Shown here piece by piece: positions 6,567-10,637 of a stretch of DNA of 10,637 nucleotides; the first letter of the stretch is position 1, and each line of letters starts with the position of its first letter. The translations under genes and the position numbers were made by a program. Under the pieces are notes generated by a model. That model searched no databases, was not told the origin of the DNA, and saw only the letters and a list, made by a program, of their open reading frames with translations. The DNA is from Bacteroidales bacterium UBA1064. Its GTDB lineage: Bacteria; Bacteroidota; Bacteroidia; Bacteroidales; Tenuifilaceae. The stretch lies in contig DCDD01000138.1 in NCBI GenBank assembly GCA_002316235.1, positions 1 to 10,637 of the forward strand, in the 5' to 3' direction.

Positions 6567-7907
6567 TTAAAGCTGCCGCTCCTCCTCCACGAACTTTACC
6601 CCGTACTCCTCAAGCTCATTCAGAATGGGGTTGTAGAGGTGGGGTTTAATGGGCATCACCACACCCCTGTCATTCACCTGCCCGGTCATTAGCATTTTGG
6701 CAGCTATGGCCAGGGGTGTGCCCACCGTTTTGGCCATGGCGGTATGAACGGTATCCTCGCCAACGAGCGTAAGAGTTGATTTCTTCTGAAACTTCTTCCC
6801 GTCAAGCTCATAGTCGAATATATGCTGCATGATGAGGATATCCTTATCGTTGGGTTCAAGACCAAGTTTTTCCTCCATAATTCTCTGCAGCAGCTGGGCG
6901 GGGCTTGCGTTGGCCATGCCAATAAGCTCGTTGTCAAAAATGCCCAGCCATTTTAGCTTGTTAAAAATAATCTTATCCTGAGCAGCAGGAATCACCCGCT
7001 GCAGTTTCTCCTCAACGGTTTCGGTAGGATTATAGGGTAGAAAACTGTTGAGAAACTCCCTTTTGGTCAACATCTCGCTGCCCTCCATCTTGTAGGTATC
7101 GTCGGTCATTCCCAGCTGGACAAACACATCCCAGGCTTTGCTGTAGCCCGACCGGCGTAGCGTTCCGCGTATAATGGTTTGAATATCGTTAATACCGTAT
7201 ATTTCCCTGTACTTAAGAGAGTCGCGATTTGGGTACATTTCAAACTCGCCATAGGGAGGAATGTTGTAGGTGCGAATGTTGGAGTAAAGCCTGTGGTATG
7301 GAATGTACTTATGCTCTCCATTCTCAAGGAAATGCGTAACCCCTTGTCCTGCAAGCACTACGTTGCGTGGGTTCCAGGTAAACTTGTAGTTCCATGGGTT
7401 GTTGTCGCACTCAGGAGCAATCAACCCTCCGGTGTTGCTGATGAATCCGGTAATTTTCCCTCCCTTGTTCCTAATACCGTCAATCATCCTCATGGCCGAC
7501 ATGTGGTCAATTCCGGGGTCAACCCCCAGCTCGTTCATCAAGGCAACCCCTTTTTGTCTGGCCTCATCGTGGAGCGATTTCATGGCATCGGAAACGTACG
7601 ATGCGGTTAGCAGGTGCTTCCCCTGTCGGACGCACTCCTTAGCCACCACTGGGTGCATGAATGCAGGCAGCATGGATATTGCCACATCGGCCCAGGCCAC
7701 CTCAGCGCTGAGCTGTTCAGCATTAAAAATATCGAACTTGAAGGCCTGTCCATTTGGATTTCCCCCAAGCTTACCGGCGGCTGCTTCCAACGAAAGATCA
7801 CCAATACGAATTGTCCAGCCATAGGCTGGCGCATTCCCCAATAGGTACTCAATAAGGTTGGTGGACGAAAGCCCGGCACCCAGTATCAAAATTCTACTCA
7901 TCTGCAT
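6567..7907 (-). CDS. Saccharopine dehydrogenase (Lys9-like, glutamate-forming)
   Basis: A 446-residue cytoplasmic oxidoreductase resembling eukaryotic Lys9 and the C-terminal half of plant and animal LKR/SDH. That family interconverts saccharopine with glutamate plus aminoadipate semialdehyde using NAD(P), in lysine breakdown or synthesis by the saccharopine route. An N-terminal Rossmann fold has ILILGAGLSSTNL (6-18). The hallmark NELGVDPGIDHMSAM (125-139) is followed by GGKITGFISNTGGLIAPE (149-166), NPWNYKFTW (170-178) and YPNRDSLKYREIYGI (225-239) with IIRGTLR (245-251), all typical of Lys9. A start at Met3 (ATG 7901) would put the Rossmann strand closer to the N-terminus and is equally possible. 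No lysine-ketoglutarate reductase gene is adjacent. Transcription is divergent from the Tat gene; no clear promoter box was found for it. Confidence 0.88.
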   Translation of the reverse strand: MQMSRILILGAGLSSTNLIEYLLGNAPAYGWTIRIGDLSLEAAAGKLGGNPNGQAFKFDIFNAEQLSAEVAWADVAISMLPAFMHPVVAKECVRQGKHLLTASYVSDAMKSLHDEARQKGVALMNELGVDPGIDHMSAMRMIDGIRNKGGKITGFISNTGGLIAPECDNNPWNYKFTWNPRNVVLAGQGVTHFLENGEHKYIPYHRLYSNIRTYNIPPYGEFEMYPNRDSLKYREIYGINDIQTIIRGTLRRSGYSKAWDVFVQLGMTDDTYKMEGSEMLTKREFLNSFLPYNPTETVEEKLQRVIPAAQDKIIFNKLKWLGIFDNELIGMANASPAQLLQRIMEEKLGLEPNDKDILIMQHIFDYELDGKKFQKKSTLTLVGEDTVHTAMAKTVGTPLAIAAKMLMTGQVNDRGVVMPIKPHLYNPILNELEEYGVKFVEEERQL

Positions 7908-8270
7908 GGCTTGTATGTTGTTTTAGTTACTATTTACTAAACCATTTATCACCTAGCATTCAAACGATCAAGCTACAGACCTAACCGGTTCGCTGCTCTT
8001 GTATGCAAGCCTGCTGATGCTAAAATAGTAAAACCAGCCCCGCTTGCTTTCAGCTTTAAAGTTTACCGCTAAATATCCTGCCAATCTAAAACATTTTTTG
8101 GGAATATTTGAATTATTTTTTTAAAATTCACACCGTTTGTTAATAACAAGATTTCCTCAACTTTATACATGAATAGATTACTGTATAATCATTTCAGCCA
8201 GTATGAAATTTCCATAGAGCAAGGTTTTTTACATGTTCTAAATCGCTATCTTTGACCAAATGGTGCCGAA
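7908..8270. other. Divergent intergenic region between the dehydrogenase and Tat genes
   Basis: This 363-base region is AT-rich, notably around 8090-8130. The only element I can support is the TATCTTTG box near its right end. I searched the minus strand for a TAnnTTTG box ahead of the dehydrogenase and found no perfect match. No RNA gene, repeat array or small coding region is apparent. Confidence 0.55.
8247..8254 (+). promoter_or_regulatory. Candidate -7 box for the TatA/TatB-family gene
   Basis: TATCTTTG matches the TAnnTTTG consensus perfectly. The region at the -33 position is a T-run (within 8225-8230) without a clear TTG followed by correct spacing. The start codon at 8271 is 16 bases downstream, so the leader would be very short. 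Confidence 0.4.
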
Positions 8271-8522
8271 ATGCTTACCCTGTCGATTGGTTTTGGCGAG
8301 CTTGTGGTTATCCTGCTGGTTACCCTGCTGGTGGTTGGCCCTCGTGAGGTAGCAAAGGTTGCCAGGAAGCTGGGAAAACTTTACCGAAGGATGGATAACG
8401 CCATGTCCGATTTACGCAGCTACGTTGAAAATCCCTCCAGCCCGGGTGATAACAGCGATTTGGTTGATACAAGTGAAAAAAGGAACGATTCGGATAATGC
8501 AAACAAAACACCGGCAGGATAA
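8271..8522 (+). CDS. Twin-arginine translocase TatA/TatB-family protein (TatB-like)
   Basis: An 83-residue subunit of the Tat system, which exports folded proteins across the inner membrane. It has the family layout: a short N-terminal membrane helix (about 7-22, FGELVVILLVTLLVV), a hinge, an amphipathic basic helix (REVAKVARKLGKLYRRMDNAM, about 25-45), and a polar disordered tail. Two features lean toward TatB: Glu in the FGEL segment, where TatA usually has a different polar residue, and VGP at the hinge where TatA usually has FG. The TatA/TatB split is often unclear in Bacteroidota, so no symbol is given. There is no tatC in the window. lolD follows after 67 bases. Confidence 0.85.
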   Translation: MLTLSIGFGELVVILLVTLLVVGPREVAKVARKLGKLYRRMDNAMSDLRSYVENPSSPGDNSDLVDTSEKRNDSDNANKTPAG

Positions 8523-8555
8523 GTGCCACCACAACGTTACTTTGGGCTAAATTGG

Positions 8556-8563
8556 TACATTTG
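8556..8563 (+). promoter_or_regulatory. Candidate -7 box for lolD
   Basis: TACATTTG matches TAnnTTTG perfectly and ends 26 bases before the lolD ATG. No correctly spaced TTG is visible upstream; the nearest TTTG (8541-8544) is only 11 bases away. It suggests the lolD unit may be transcribed separately from the Tat gene. Confidence 0.35.
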
Positions 8564-8589
8564 CGCAGGCAAAAATCTAATGGATAGCA

Positions 8590-9243
8590 ATGATAAAGGT
8601 CGAAAATATTACCAAGTCCTACGGTGCACTGATGGTTCTAAAAGGTATCACCCTTGAAATACCTGAGAAAAAAGTTGTAGCAATTGTTGGCCCTAGTGGC
8701 GCCGGTAAAACAACCCTACTACAAATAATGGGTACCCTGGGCAGAGCTGATTCCGGACAAGTGCTTATTAATGGCGAAAATGTAGCACAGCTGAACGACC
8801 GCCAGCTGGCCAAATTTAGGAATACCCATATTGGTTTTGTTTTCCAGTTCCACCATCTTTTACCCGAATTCACTGCCTTAGAAAACGTTTGTATGCCCGC
8901 CCTGATTGCAGGAAAAGGTATGGCAACGGCCACAAAAAAGTCCACCGAGCTGCTCAAGATGCTTGGCCTATCGGACAGGCTCGACCATAAGCCCTCGGAG
9001 CTGTCGGGAGGCGAGCAGCAACGCGTGGCCGTGGCCAGAGCACTGGTTAACAATCCTACGGTAATTCTGGCCGATGAACCCTCCGGTAACCTGGACTCCC
9101 GAAATAAGGAGGAGCTGCACAAACTTTTCTTCATGCTTCGCGACCAGCTGGGCCAAACCTTTGTGGTGGTTACTCACGATAAGGATCTTGCCCAAATGGC
9201 TGACCTGCAGGTTGGCATGAACGACGGACTGCTTTGCCCATGA
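8590..9243 (+). CDS. lolD: LolD-like ABC transporter ATP-binding protein
   Basis: A 217-residue ATPase of the LolD/MacB group. LolD powers release of lipoproteins from the inner membrane for transfer to the outer membrane, working under the LolC/LolE permeases. All nucleotide-binding motifs are intact: Walker A GPSGAGKTT (34-42), Q-loop Gln86 in FVFQFHHLLPEFTALENV, signature LSGGEQQR (138-145), Walker B VILADEP (158-164) and H-loop His196 in THD. The FQFHHLLPEFTALENV segment is characteristic of LolD. No permease gene is adjacent, so partner assignment rests on family resemblance; a related MacB/FtsE-type role is possible. Its TGA overlaps the next gene's ATG as ATGA, indicating translational coupling. 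Confidence 0.88.
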   Translation: MIKVENITKSYGALMVLKGITLEIPEKKVVAIVGPSGAGKTTLLQIMGTLGRADSGQVLINGENVAQLNDRQLAKFRNTHIGFVFQFHHLLPEFTALENVCMPALIAGKGMATATKKSTELLKMLGLSDRLDHKPSELSGGEQQRVAVARALVNNPTVILADEPSGNLDSRNKEELHKLFFMLRDQLGQTFVVVTHDKDLAQMADLQVGMNDGLLCP

Positions 9244-10019
9244 AACTTCCACAAAACCGTGCAGAGCTGACACAACTACTCAACAACCGCTATCATCGCT
9301 ATGCCGGAGCATCCTTCCTTTCCGACGACCCTATACTTATACCCCACCGTTTTACTAAAACCGAGGACATTGAGATATCTGCCCTCCTCACCGCCACCAT
9401 CGCATGGGGCACCCGTAAAAGCATAATAGGCAGCATGAACAGGCTTATGGCCATAATGGACAACAGCCCGTTCGAGTTCGTGATAAATTTCTCAGAAAAC
9501 GATGAGAAACGGCTAAACGGCTTTGCCCATCGAACCTTCAACTCATCCGACTGCATTGCGTTTATTAGAAGTTTGCAGCGCATCTACGCCGATGGTGGAG
9601 GCTTAAAAGCCATCTTTACCAATGGCTTCCGACAAACAAGAACAGCCAAGCAAGCGTTGGAGGCATTCCGGCTCCGGTTAATTCAGGAAAATTTTAGCGG
9701 TCATGCCATGAAGCATGTTCCAAACGTGGAGTCGGGTTCGGCAGCCAAACGCCTCAACATGTTCCTGCGGTGGATGGTTAGGCCGCCAAAAGAGGGGATA
9801 GACTTTGGCCTCTGGAGCGAAATGCCCACGTCAGCCCTACTTATCCCGCTCGATGTTCATAGCGGCAGGGTTGCCCGAGCACTGGGGCTGCTTACCCGCA
9901 AACAAAACGATTTTAAGGCTGTAGAAGAGCTCACTGAATCCCTGCGTGGATTTGACGCTGACGACCCCGTGAAGTACGACTTTGCGCTTTTCGGCATGGG
10001 GGTCCACGGCGAAATCTAA
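9240..10019 (+). CDS. TIGR02757/DUF2400 family protein
   Basis: A 259-residue soluble protein of a conserved family without an established function that I know of. Family marks are DPILIPHRF (30-38), the block around AAKRLNMFLRWMVR (168-181), IPLDVHSGRVARALGL (202-217) and DDPVKYDFALFGMG (241-254). The last blocks resemble the HhH-GPD DNA glycosylase core, where endonuclease III has a catalytic Asp in VDTH followed by an RV..R pattern; this is my comparison, not an alignment. I chose ATG 9240, which overlaps the lolD stop by 4 bases (ATGA), over the in-frame TTG at 9234. The TrmN6-like gene follows after 19 bases, so these three genes likely form one unit. Confidence 0.85.
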   Translation: MKLPQNRAELTQLLNNRYHRYAGASFLSDDPILIPHRFTKTEDIEISALLTATIAWGTRKSIIGSMNRLMAIMDNSPFEFVINFSENDEKRLNGFAHRTFNSSDCIAFIRSLQRIYADGGGLKAIFTNGFRQTRTAKQALEAFRLRLIQENFSGHAMKHVPNVESGSAAKRLNMFLRWMVRPPKEGIDFGLWSEMPTSALLIPLDVHSGRVARALGLLTRKQNDFKAVEELTESLRGFDADDPVKYDFALFGMGVHGEI

Positions 10020-10038
10020 ACCACATAGATGTTCTGAA

Positions 10039-10637
10039 ATGGCAAACAGCTACTTTAGGTTTAAGCAGTTTAAAGTGTTCCAGGAAAAATCGGCCATGCG
10101 GGTTAACACCGATGGGGTGCTACTGGGGGCATGGGCAGATGTCTCGGGGGTCCAAAGAATTCTGGATGTGGGCACCGGCACAGGGGTTGTTGCGCTCATG
10201 GTAGCCCAGCGCAACCCAACAGCAATGGTTGACGCCGTGGAGATTGACGCACCATCGGCCGAGGAGGCAGCAGGCAACGCCGCCCGATCGCCCTGGGCCA
10301 ACAGGATAAGGGTAGTTTGCACCTCGTTTCAGGATTTTGCCTCCTGCGCTGAATTCAGATACGACCTTATTGTCTCCAACCCGCCCTACTTCAACCGCTC
10401 GCTTAAGCCCTCCGACGGCAGAAGAACCATAACCCGCCATACCGACACCCTGCCTACCCCTGCCCTGCTTGAGGGAGCTACAAAGCTGATGCTGCCAGGT
10501 GGACGGTTTTGTGGAATTTTCCCCTACGCCGAGGGCAACGTTTTTATTGCAAAGGCATCACACTATGGCCTGTTCTGCTCGAAAAAACTAAACATACTGT
10601 CCAAGCCTGGTGGCAGAACATTGCGAATGCTGGTTCA
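10039..10637 (+). CDS. trmN6: tRNA1(Val) adenine-37 N6-methyltransferase-like (TrmN6/YfiC; 3' end beyond the window)
   Basis: The first 199 residues of a SAM-dependent N6-adenine methyltransferase like E. coli YfiC/TrmN6, which modifies A37 of tRNA1-Val. The start FRFKQFKVFQEKSAMRVNTD, spread over 6-25, and TDGVLLGAWA (24-33) are typical of this family. Motif I is ILDVGTGTG (41-49), with the acidic VEID (67-70), and the catalytic NPPYF is at 114-118. The NPPY form marks methylation of an exocyclic amino group, here adenine. The full protein is usually about 240 residues, so perhaps 40 are missing. The alternative upstream ATG at 10029 runs into a stop after one codon, supporting 10039. It is cotranscribed with the DUF2400 gene by spacing. 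The exact tRNA target in this organism is inferred. Confidence 0.88.
   Translation, partial: MANSYFRFKQFKVFQEKSAMRVNTDGVLLGAWADVSGVQRILDVGTGTGVVALMVAQRNPTAMVDAVEIDAPSAEEAAGNAARSPWANRIRVVCTSFQDFASCAEFRYDLIVSNPPYFNRSLKPSDGRRTITRHTDTLPTPALLEGATKLMLPGGRFCGIFPYAEGNVFIAKASHYGLFCSKKLNILSKPGGRTLRMLV

Noticed and set aside
8619..9134. 171-codon minus-strand open frame opposite lolD
   Set aside because: It is antisense to a fully motif-supported ATPase, Ser/Pro-rich and without family features; a shadow frame.
9234..9239. TTG start for the DUF2400 gene
   Set aside because: The ATG at 9240 makes the common ATGA overlap with the lolD stop.

Overview
The window looks like ordinary chromosome from a member of the Bacteroidota. 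Four things point there: -7 boxes of the TAnnTTTG type ahead of several genes, A-rich leaders instead of clear Shine-Dalgarno sites, a sigma/anti-sigma/beta-barrel gene set of the kind common in that phylum, and the overall character of the proteins. Order or genus cannot be fixed from this sequence. No mobile elements, CRISPR arrays, tRNA or rRNA genes were seen.

Layout. (1) 1-2214, minus strand: hisS (histidyl-tRNA synthetase) followed after 4 bases by hutH (histidine ammonia-lyase family), which runs off the left edge. One enzyme loads histidine onto tRNA and the other probably destroys histidine, so this is a histidine-themed pair. (2) 2602-3333, plus: a lone FkbM-family methyltransferase. 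(3) 3501-6328, plus: a self-contained envelope-response module made of an ECF sigma factor, a membrane-anchored anti-sigma-like protein with a duplicated N-terminal motif, and a secreted/outer-membrane beta-barrel protein, closed by a strong intrinsic terminator. Two ECF-type promoters (TGTAAC, 16 or 17 bases, CGTC) lie before the sigma gene and before the barrel gene, so the sigma factor probably drives itself and its downstream target. (4) 6567-7907, minus: a Lys9-like saccharopine dehydrogenase, convergent with the module. (5) 8271-10637, plus: a TatA/TatB-family protein, a LolD-like ABC ATPase, a TIGR02757/DUF2400 protein overlapping lolD by 4 bases, and a TrmN6-like tRNA methyltransferase cut by the right edge.

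The most interesting signals are the paired ECF promoters with a partly degenerate upstream copy of the first one, the duplicated sigma-binding-like motif in the anti-sigma protein, and a DUF2400 C-terminus that resembles the catalytic Asp region of HhH-GPD DNA glycosylases. Two genes (hutH and trmN6) are edge-truncated and were read by hand translation.
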